64,000 nt of DNA, from NCBI GenBank assembly GCA_029237825.1, contig JAQZBQ010000010.1, positions 104,987 through 168,986 on the forward strand, read 5' to 3'. This DNA comes from Bacteroidota bacterium. GTDB lineage: Bacteria; Bacteroidota; Bacteroidia; B-17B0; Aurantibacillaceae. Both the position numbers and the translations under genes were made by a program. The notes under the pieces are model-generated. The model did no database searches. It was given only the letters and a program-made list of their open reading frames with translations, and was not told the origin of the DNA. Positions 18,450 to 24,445 of the stretch are shown here, in pieces. The stretch's first letter is position 1, and each line of letters starts with the position of its first letter.

Positions 18450-18540
18450 TTTGAAGCAATCTGCTTGTTAACAAGAAATTAAAAGATACAACGTCGAGAC
18501 CATTAGCTAGCACGCAAGTTTATAAATGGGATAAAAATAA

Positions 18541-18566
18541 AAGTCCTGCCATTTCTGGCAGGACTT
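18541..18566 (-). terminator. Terminator of the DUF2911 gene
   Basis: An 11-bp perfect stem (AAGTCCTGCCA / TGGCAGGACTT, loop of 4) is followed on the reverse strand by TTTATTTTTAT. It lies 21 bp after the DUF2911 stop and may also act for the convergent symporter operon. Confidence 0.88.
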
Positions 18567-18586
18567 TGGTAATTAAAATGCGTCGA

Positions 18587-19435
18587 CTATTTATTCTCGG
18601 CAATTAATTTTTTTGCCATGGCAACATAGTCATCATTCTTCGCTTCCGTTGCAAGTGTAATAACTTTCTCTGCCGAGGCTACAGCACCTTTTTTATCACC
18701 TTGTTTCGCCTGAATTTTTGCTTTTAATAATAGCATCCAGAACGCTTTTGGGTTTGAGGCAATGGCTTTATCTGCCCATTCATTGGCTTTCGTAAGATCC
18801 TTATTATTTTCATAATAATACGATGCAGCCTGGAAATACGGACGGTTATCATTCACCACATTTGATTCAATATTTTTCATGATCTTCGAATCAATATCCG
18901 CAGTTACATTAAATGCAACGCGGGTTTTCTCCCAGTCTAATGCAATGTTTGCAGAACTTGAAGTAATATCAGCCACATCAATGGTAAAGGTTTCTACTTT
19001 ATCATTCAAGGTTTTTGGCTTAACGTTAAAGCGAACAAGTTCATTTTCTTTTTTATAATCTGCTACATTCCCGCCTAGTGTGAGGTCTTTATACAGCATA
19101 ACTTCCCAACTATCTTTGTTTGGGGTAGTATATAATGCATATGTGCCCGCCGGAACAGCATTCCCTTCAACTTTAACATCTTCCCCAAATGTAATTTTGG
19201 TAGAACTGTTAGCACCCGTTCTCCATAATTTTCCAAAAGGAACAACGTCTCCATAGATCACACGGCCTTTCGCACTCGGCCTTGAATATTCAATTGTAAT
19301 TTCTGACAAAGCAAAAGCCTGTTTAACGGTTTGCAGTGGACTTGGTGCTGGAACTTTTAACTGGGCAGTTACGTGTGAGGCGGTTAGCGCCATGAAAGCG
19401 GCTACGGTCAATGATTTCATCGGGTTTAATAACAT
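18587..19435 (-). CDS. DUF2911 secreted protein with TPR-like C-terminus
   Basis: A 282-residue exported protein. The DUF2911 domain (about residues 28-170) is recognised from ITIEYSRPSAKGRVIYG, VPFGKLWRTGANSSTKITF and VPAGTYALYTTPNKDSWEVMLY. A helical tail with TPR character follows (NRPYFQAASYYYENNKDLTKANEWADKA is spread over two helices). An alternative start at Met6 (19420) gives a cleaner signal peptide MKSLTVAAFMALTASHVTAQ and may be the true one. Biochemical role unknown. An inverted repeat and a -7 box lie in its promoter region. Confidence 0.85.
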   Translation of the reverse strand: MLLNPMKSLTVAAFMALTASHVTAQLKVPAPSPLQTVKQAFALSEITIEYSRPSAKGRVIYGDVVPFGKLWRTGANSSTKITFGEDVKVEGNAVPAGTYALYTTPNKDSWEVMLYKDLTLGGNVADYKKENELVRFNVKPKTLNDKVETFTIDVADITSSSANIALDWEKTRVAFNVTADIDSKIMKNIESNVVNDNRPYFQAASYYYENNKDLTKANEWADKAIASNPKAFWMLLLKAKIQAKQGDKKGAVASAEKVITLATEAKNDDYVAMAKKLIAENK

Positions 19436-19464
19436 AGTTTTTTTGTTTAATTAATAATTCCTGC

Positions 19465-19490
19465 CAAAGATAAAGTTGTACTTTACAACT
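19465..19490 (-). promoter_or_regulatory. -7 box and operator-like inverted repeat upstream of DUF2911
   Basis: On the reverse strand TATCTTTG (19465-19472) fits the -7 consensus. Directly upstream, AGTTGTA-CTT-TACAACT (19474-19490) is a perfect 7+7 inverted repeat with a 3-nt centre, lying in the spacer where a repressor would block the polymerase. Confidence 0.55.
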
Positions 19491-19526
19491 ATCGGTTTAA
19501 TAACATTTTTTGGCAAATCAGGTTAG

Positions 19527-19748
19527 CTATGATTTTTCACTCATGTGGAGGTATAAATCTTCCACTTTTTTTCTGGCCCATGGAGTTTTTCGTAAAAATT
19601 TCAAGCTCGAATTCATACTGGGATTATCTTTAAAGCATTTGATATCAATATGGTAGGCAAGACCTTCCCACCTGTAATGTACGAGGAGTTCTTCAAGTAT
19701 GGCCTGCAACGTTTTTCCGTGCAAGGGGTTATTTTTTTGTTGGTTCAT
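19527..19748 (-). CDS. VF530 family (DUF2132) DNA-binding-like small protein
   Basis: A 73-residue protein that matches VF530/DUF2132. The motifs [27 protein letters not shown] [13 protein letters not shown] and [19 protein letters not shown] are family features. The Vibrio fischeri member has a four-helix fold with proposed DNA binding, function unproven. Its start overlaps the end of murQ by 4 bp, so it is the last gene of that operon. Confidence 0.88.
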   Translation of the reverse strand: MNQQKNNPLHGKTLQAILEELLVHYRWEGLAYHIDIKCFKDNPSMNSSLKFLRKTPWARKKVEDLYLHMSEKS

Positions 19749-20557
19749 TCTATATTGAAATTCTCCGTTGCTTTTCTCACACTGCCATGCTTCAATAACA
19801 ACGCTTTAGCTGCCTCATAATCTTCCAATCCGGTATTTTTCATTACCATCCGTGTACCCCGATCAACCAATTTATCATTACTCAATTGCATGTCAACCAT
19901 CTTATTACCTTTCACCCTTCCCAGTTTTATCATCACCGATGTTGAAATCATATTCAGAACCAGTTTTTGGGCCGTACCGGATTTCATGCGCGTTGAACCG
20001 GTAACAAATTCAGGGCCAACCACTACTTCAACCGGAAACTTTGAAACAGCAGCAACAGGAGAACCTTCATTACAAACAATACAACCGGTTAGTACCGAAT
20101 TGCGATTGCAGGTATCCAACGCACCGATTACATAAGGCGTCGTTCCCGAAGCGGCAATGCCAATAACCACGTCATTGCTGTTGATATGATATTGCTGCAA
20201 ATCAACCCAGCCCTGGTTTACATCATCTTCCGCAAATTCGACTGCTTTGCGAATCGCCGTATCTCCTCCGGCAATCAGACCTACTACCCTGCCCTGTTCT
20301 ATACCATAAGTGGGCGGACATTCACTTGCGTCAAGAATTCCCAAACGGCCGCTGGTGCCTGCACCCATATAAAACAATCGTCCGCCCTGCTGCATTTTTT
20401 CGACAATCGCAGCAACCAGTTTTTCAATCTGCAGTATCGCCTTCTCCACCGCGAGTGGAACAGTTTTATCTTCCTTATTCATATTAAACAACAATTCCTG
20501 AACACTCATGGTTTCAAGGTTTGTGTAATATGAATCGGCTTCTGTTGTTTTTTGCAT
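19745..20557 (-). CDS. murQ: N-acetylmuramic acid 6-phosphate etherase
   Basis: A 270-residue SIS-domain lyase that splits the lactyl ether of MurNAc-6-phosphate to GlcNAc-6-phosphate and lactate in cell-wall recycling. The SIS phosphosugar site is [27 protein letters not shown] (about residues 64-86), and the etherase signature [20 protein letters not shown] follows. The catalytic glutamate lies in DASECPP and a second in the EFAEDD region. At 270 residues it is a short form lacking the extra C-terminal helices of the ~300-residue proteins. It is coupled to the VF530 gene by a 4-bp overlap. Confidence 0.93.
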   Translation of the reverse strand: MQKTTEADSYYTNLETMSVQELLFNMNKEDKTVPLAVEKAILQIEKLVAAIVEKMQQGGRLFYMGAGTSGRLGILDASECPPTYGIEQGRVVGLIAGGDTAIRKAVEFAEDDVNQGWVDLQQYHINSNDVVIGIAASGTTPYVIGALDTCNRNSVLTGCIVCNEGSPVAAVSKFPVEVVVGPEFVTGSTRMKSGTAQKLVLNMISTSVMIKLGRVKGNKMVDMQLSNDKLVDRGTRMVMKNTGLEDYEAAKALLLKHGSVRKATENFNIE

Positions 20558-20696
20558 TTTCTAATATTTCAGTTTATTTTAAATTGAGGGTACTTTATTC
20601 CTTGATGCGGATGCCTGAAAGCGGGAGATGTTTCCTTCAACGTCTCTGAAACTACCGACATCCAAGTTCCTACTTCAAAGGAGAAATTATTTCGCA

Positions 20697-21848
20697 CTAC
20701 GCGAATTGTTTCACATCCTTATCTGTAATTTCTTTTCCGCACAATATAATGAGGCGTTCTATCACATTCCGGAATTCCCGGATATTCCCAGTCCAGTCTT
20801 TTTGCTGTAATGCTTTTATGGCATCTTTAGTAATGGTTTTTAAAGGCATGCCGTAATCGGCGCAAATCAACCCGATAAAATGTTCAGCGAGTAAGGGCAT
20901 GTCTTCCTTGCGATCGTTTAAAGACGGTACCTGGATTGGTATCACGCTTAAGCGGTGAAACAAATCTTCACGAAACTCGCCCTTCTCAATTTCCTTTTTT
21001 AAATCTTTATTGGTAGCGGCAATAATTCGCACGTCTACTTTAATTTCTTTATCACCTCCAACCCGCATGATCTTATTTTCCTGCAAAGCGCGTAGCACTT
21101 TAGCCTGGGCCGATAAACTCATGTCACCAATCTCGTCCAAAAAAATGGTACCACCTTCGGCTAACTCAAATTTTCCTTTACGTGTGGCCACCGCACTCGT
21201 AAAAGCGCCCTTTTCATGACCAAATAATTCACTTTCAATTAATTCGCTCGGTATAGCAGCGCAGTTAACCTCTATAAGCGGTGCTCCGGCTCTACTGCTT
21301 TTATTATGGATTTCACGCGCAACCAATTCTTTTCCACTACCATTACTTCCTGTAATTAATACACGCGCGTCGGTGGGCGCTACTTTTTCAATCATTTCCC
21401 GAATGGAATTCAGCGCTTTGGATTCTCCAATCATCTCGTATGATTTGCCAATCTTCTTTTTAAGGATCTTTGTTTCGGTAACCAAACTGCTTTTATCCAT
21501 TGCATTCCGAATGGTTACCAACAACCGGTTCAAATCAATCGGTTTTGCCAGGTAATCAAAAGCTCCTTTTTTCACGGCGTCTACCGCTGTCTCAATATTG
21601 CCATGACCGCTCATCATAATCAGCGACGACTCAGTGCCCTGCGCTATTAATTTCGATAACAATTCCGTGCCATCCACTTTAGGCATTTTGATATCACTTA
21701 AAATAACATCATAATTGCCTTTCAAAGCCATGTCTAATCCCTGTTGTCCGTCTTCTGCCTCATCCACAACGTATTTTTCAAACTCAAGGATTTCGCGAAT
21801 GGTCCTGCGAATCGCTTTCTCATCGTCTATGATTAGTATTTTGGGCAT
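20697..21848 (-). CDS. NtrC-like sigma-54 response regulator lacking a DNA-binding domain
   Basis: A 383-residue regulator. Residues 1-120 form a receiver domain with acidic DDEK, phosphorylatable Asp in ILSDIKMPK (about residue 53) and conserved Lys in YLAKPID. The AAA+ domain (about 140-375) has Walker A GSNGSGKELVA, loop GHEKGAFTSAVAT, Walker B GGTIFLDEIGD and arginine-finger-region FREDLFHRL. The sigma-54-contacting loop reads GAFTSA instead of GAFTGA. The protein ends shortly after the AAA+ lid (ITDKDVKQFA), with no Fis-type helix-turn-helix. No histidine kinase lies next to it. It may act from solution, as known for a few HTH-less activators. Confidence 0.88.
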   Translation of the reverse strand: MPKILIIDDEKAIRRTIREILEFEKYVVDEAEDGQQGLDMALKGNYDVILSDIKMPKVDGTELLSKLIAQGTESSLIMMSGHGNIETAVDAVKKGAFDYLAKPIDLNRLLVTIRNAMDKSSLVTETKILKKKIGKSYEMIGESKALNSIREMIEKVAPTDARVLITGSNGSGKELVAREIHNKSSRAGAPLIEVNCAAIPSELIESELFGHEKGAFTSAVATRKGKFELAEGGTIFLDEIGDMSLSAQAKVLRALQENKIMRVGGDKEIKVDVRIIAATNKDLKKEIEKGEFREDLFHRLSVIPIQVPSLNDRKEDMPLLAEHFIGLICADYGMPLKTITKDAIKALQQKDWTGNIREFRNVIERLIILCGKEITDKDVKQFA

Positions 21849-21852
21849 AATT

Positions 21853-22269
21853 CTAAATTATTTTTTTTCGCAATCGTTTAATTTCCCCTTTTATTTTCTT
21901 GCTGTCCAGCCGCTTGGCTTTTATTGCTTTGCTAATTTTTGTTGGTTTACGGGTTTTTGCAACCTTTAAACCGGATAGAAGCAGCTTATAAAATTTCTCC
22001 TTAATTAATTCCTTATTCTTAAGCTGAGTGCGGTCGGTTTGTTCCTGTAAATGGAGCGTCGTTCCTTTCTCCAGCCTGGTTGCTAACTTCTTCAACAGTC
22101 TTTCCTTCTCTTCTTCTGTCAGCATGTATGATTCGGCAATATTAAACCACAACTCCACTTTTGATTCCACTTTATTGACATTCTGTCCGCCAGCGCCACC
22201 TGAGCGCGCCGTTTTAAACACGCATTCCCTGATGAGTTGTCGTTCCTGTATGTCCTCAATTGACTTCAT
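21853..22269 (-). CDS. arfB: Alternative ribosome-rescue peptidyl-tRNA hydrolase ArfB
   Basis: A 138-residue class I release-factor-like protein that frees stalled ribosomes without a stop codon. The catalytic GGQ loop is RSGGAGGQNVNKVESKVEL (about residues 21-39). The basic tail rich in Lys/Arg (KTRKPTKISKAIKAKRLDSKK) is the segment that probes the empty mRNA channel. The gene ends 4 bp before the response-regulator start. smpB in the same window provides the trans-translation route, so two rescue systems exist. Confidence 0.92.
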   Translation of the reverse strand: MKSIEDIQERQLIRECVFKTARSGGAGGQNVNKVESKVELWFNIAESYMLTEEEKERLLKKLATRLEKGTTLHLQEQTDRTQLKNKELIKEKFYKLLLSGLKVAKTRKPTKISKAIKAKRLDSKKIKGEIKRLRKKII

Positions 22270-22362
22270 TCGTCTTTACAGCTAAGAGGCTGATATTTTT
22301 TTACAAGGATCTAGTAAGAGAGTTCTAAACTTTTTCGTGTCATTCACTTCTGTTACTACTAC

Positions 22363-23139
22363 CTATTGCAATCGTTGCTTCACTGCCTCAAATAAAATAA
22401 TTCCTGTCGCCACGCTTACATTCAACGAGGCAATGTTACCAACCATGGGTATTTTTACTTGCACATCACTTCGTTTTAAATATTCATTGGAGATGCCGTT
22501 TTCTTCCGACCCCATAATGATGGCCGATGGCTTTGTCAAATCCGCATTAAAATGGTAAGAGCTTGTTTTTTCGTGGCACGCAATAATCTGCAATCCCGAT
22601 TCTTTTAAATAGTCAATCGTGTCCTTTAAGTTATCTACGCGGCAAACCTTAATCCGGTTTAAAGCGCCCGCGCTTGTTTTTACTGCATCTGCATTAATCT
22701 GAGCGGCACCACGGCTTGGAATGATAATGCAATCCACCCCGGCACAATCGGCACTGCGGGCAATGGCTCCAAAATTACGTACATCTGTAACGCGGTCTAA
22801 AATTAAAACCAACGGAGTTTTTCCTTTTTCAAACACATCCGTTAAAATATCCTCTACCTCGTAATAAGTAATTTGTGACACAAACGCCAGCACACCCTGG
22901 TGATTCTTCGACGTGATGCGGTTGATTTTTTCAGGAGGCACAATCTGGATAGGAATGTCCAAATCCTTAATCGCTTTTCTTAGTTCGCTGTAAAGTTGAT
23001 TGGACAAGCCTTTTTGAATGATAATTTTATCTATCTCCTTTCCGGCATGAATAGCCTCGATCACCGCGCGTGTTCCAAAAATCAAATTATCCAGGTTTTC
23101 ATCTTTGTGCCTGTTGTCCTTTCCTCTGTGACGATCCAT
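22363..23139 (-). CDS. rlmB: 23S rRNA (guanosine-2'-O-)-methyltransferase RlmB
   Basis: A 258-residue SpoU/TrmH-family SAM-dependent 2'-O-methyltransferase. The N-terminal substrate-binding domain starts NLIFGTRAVIEAIHAGKEI. The knotted catalytic domain shows LILDRVTDVRNFGAIARSA (motif 1), IIMGSEENGIS (motif 2) and IPMVGNIASLNVSVATGI (motif 3). These fit RlmB, which modifies G2251 in the 23S rRNA peptidyl-transferase region. The gene ends 93 bp before arfB and starts 1 bp after the DinB-like gene. Confidence 0.9.
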   Translation of the reverse strand: MDRHRGKDNRHKDENLDNLIFGTRAVIEAIHAGKEIDKIIIQKGLSNQLYSELRKAIKDLDIPIQIVPPEKINRITSKNHQGVLAFVSQITYYEVEDILTDVFEKGKTPLVLILDRVTDVRNFGAIARSADCAGVDCIIIPSRGAAQINADAVKTSAGALNRIKVCRVDNLKDTIDYLKESGLQIIACHEKTSSYHFNADLTKPSAIIMGSEENGISNEYLKRSDVQVKIPMVGNIASLNVSVATGIILFEAVKQRLQ

Positions 23140-23140
23140 A

Positions 23141-23599
23141 TTATGATAAATTGAACTGCTTTAAATGATGAACCGCATGTTTGTGCAACAAATGCAGCCA
23201 TTCTTCGTAATTGAATTCTCCAAAAAACGGATTCAGGTTTTTCGAACCCGGGCTCGACTGGTAATAATCCATAAAGGCTTTAATCTCATGTTCCAGTTCC
23301 AATATCGCATCATCAATCGATTGATTTCTTAAGGGCGCAGGCTCTTCACCCATCAACACGTTTTTTGTATTTTCTTTAAACGGTGTTTCACTTAAAGCAA
23401 ATGCCCTCACTTTCGGCAAAATCGCTTCCGGAGTTTGGGCTGGTAAAATGATGCGACCATAGGCGTTGGCAAACGCATCGGTCATGTGTTCAACCATACC
23501 CTGTGGCGATAAAACACCCCAGGCACCAGTTTCATTCCCCTTCAGTTTTTTAAGAACAGGAATGTATTCTTCTTTGAAAAATCGCTCGTTTGTGCTCAT
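23141..23599 (-). CDS. DinB/DUF1569-like protein
   Basis: A ~152-residue helical protein. GVLSPQGMVEHMTDAFANAYG near the N-terminus and LHLLHKHAVHHLKQF near the C-terminus supply the His residues of a DinB-like metal site, with NPFFGEFNYEEW between them as in DUF1569 proteins. DinB-fold enzymes include thiol-dependent transferases, but the substrate here is unknown. I place the start at the ATG at 23599; the alternative TTG at 23605 lies inside a -7 promoter box. It begins the run DUF1569-rlmB-arfB-regulator. Confidence 0.72.
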   Translation of the reverse strand: MSTNERFFKEEYIPVLKKLKGNETGAWGVLSPQGMVEHMTDAFANAYGRIILPAQTPEAILPKVRAFALSETPFKENTKNVLMGEEPAPLRNQSIDDAILELEHEIKAFMDYYQSSPGSKNLNPFFGEFNYEEWLHLLHKHAVHHLKQFNLS

Positions 23600-23602
23600 A
23601 CA

Positions 23603-23610
23603 CAAATGTA
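23603..23610 (-). promoter_or_regulatory. -7 box 3 nt before the DinB-like start codon
   Basis: TACATTTG on the reverse strand fits TAnnTTTG. It ends 3 nt before ATG 23599, so transcription would start at or beside the start codon. Confidence 0.45.
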
Positions 23611-23686
23611 TGTTTTTTAGAGATTTTTCTGTGTAAACCTTTGAATTATATTAACATCTCAGGCTGAATAATTAGGGAAATGATTC

Positions 23687-23784
23687 GGGCGTTCCCCCGC
23701 AAAAGAAGACGGCGGGGGCGGGCTTTTCGCTGCAATCTTTTGCAACCGAACCGGCAAAAGGATTTTCGCGGCAATCCCTAACGC
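23687..23784 (+). repeat. Structured intergenic repeat, copy 1
   Basis: A ~98-bp element with two stems: CCCCCGC (23694-23700) / GCGGGGG (23712-23718), and CTTTTGC (23737-23743) / GCAAAAG (23754-23760). It shares the blocks CGCTxCAATCTTTT, AAAAGGATTTTCGC and CCxAACGC-like end with two inverted copies at 24003 and 24318. It resembles GC-rich intergenic repeats I know from other Bacteroidota genomes; identity needs a search. Confidence 0.7.
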
Positions 23785-23843
23785 ATGTGCTCGCTTAATT
23801 TACACGAGTAAATTTATAAAATAAGATTTCGTAACTTCGTGAT

Positions 23844-23984
23844 ATGATCCGCTCAAAATTCCTTTACCTTTTTATTATTGCCCTTGGCACCTCTCTTCTA
23901 CTCTCTGGCTGCTATATATTCCGAGGAAAAAACAAATGTGATACCTGCCCAAGTTTTAATCATAGCAAAAAGAAAAAGCATTAA
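23844..23984 (+). CDS. Small 46-residue lipoprotein
   Basis: A short frame starting MIRSKFLYLFIIALG with a clear lipobox LLLSGC (cysteine at residue 22), followed by a mature part of only about 25 residues ending in a lysine-rich tail (SKKKKH) with two more cysteines (KCDTCPS). It would be an inner- or outer-membrane lipoprotein of unknown role. Its 3' part is repeated about 315 bp downstream as a broken copy. It converges on the TonB receptor gene. Confidence 0.6.
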   Translation: MIRSKFLYLFIIALGTSLLLSGCYIFRGKNKCDTCPSFNHSKKKKH

Positions 23985-24002
23985 TTTTCCGTTTGCTTCA
24001 AT

Positions 24003-24101
24003 GCGGGTGAGGAATGCAAGCGAAAATCCTTTTACGTAACAACGTGGAGTAAAAGATTGAAGCGACAGCCTGACAGCGCCTGTTCCTGAGCCGGCAACAC
24101 C
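24003..24101 (-). repeat. Structured intergenic repeat, copy 2
   Basis: Inverted relative to copy 1. The stem CTTTTAC / GTAAAAG (24029-24035 and 24049-24055) occupies the place of CTTTTGC / GCAAAAG in copy 1, a compensatory base-pair change. It lies in unit A of the tandem duplication. Confidence 0.7.
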
Positions 24102-24137
24102 TAATAAATAAAATCAAGTTCCTGCCAGGAAAAGCGA

Positions 24138-24209
24138 TCACTTTATCATAAACCTCAGTCCCGCATATAACATGCGTCCGTAAATCGGTCCCCACACCAT
24201 ACTGGCGTC
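24138..24209 (-). pseudogene. Orphan C-terminal fragment of the TonB receptor
   Basis: Reading on the reverse strand gives DASMVWGPIYGRMLYAGLRF then MIK and a TGA stop. This equals the last 23 residues of the receptor at 24446 except one Lys to Met change. It has no start codon and is a by-product of the tandem duplication. Confidence 0.88.
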
Positions 24210-24300
24210 TCTGCTACTCTCTGGCTGCTATTATTCCGCGGAAAAAACAAATGTGATACCTAACCGATTTTTAATCATTGCAAAAAGAAATGGGATTAAT
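24210..24300 (+). pseudogene. Truncated copy of the small lipoprotein gene
   Basis: The sequence from the lipobox region (CTCTCTGGCTGCTAT) to the AAAAAGAAA tail is repeated here without the start codon and signal-peptide head. Several substitutions and a 1-bp deletion have accumulated compared with 23900-23984. Confidence 0.7.
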
Positions 24301-24317
24301 TTTCTTTTTGCTTCACT

Positions 24318-24415
24318 GCGGGTGAGGGATGCAAGCGAAAATCCTTTTACGTAACAATGTGGAGTAAAAGATAGAAGCGACAGCCCGACGGCGCCTGTCC
24401 TTACGCCGGCACCCC
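24318..24415 (-). repeat. Structured intergenic repeat, copy 3
   Basis: A diverged twin of copy 2 at an offset of 315 bp, in unit B of the tandem duplication. The stem CTTTTAC (24344-24350) / GTAAAAG (24364-24370) is intact. The GC-rich second stem (GCCGGCG / CGCCGTC) is better kept here than in copy 2. Confidence 0.7.
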
Positions 24416-24445
24416 ATTAAAACAAGTCCCTACAAGAGAAAACAA

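Noticed and set aside
23998..24195. 65-residue reverse-strand open frame in the duplicated region
   Set aside because: It runs across the orphan receptor tail in a different frame and through a structured repeat. The in-frame reading of that tail matches the receptor C-terminus, so this frame is accidental.
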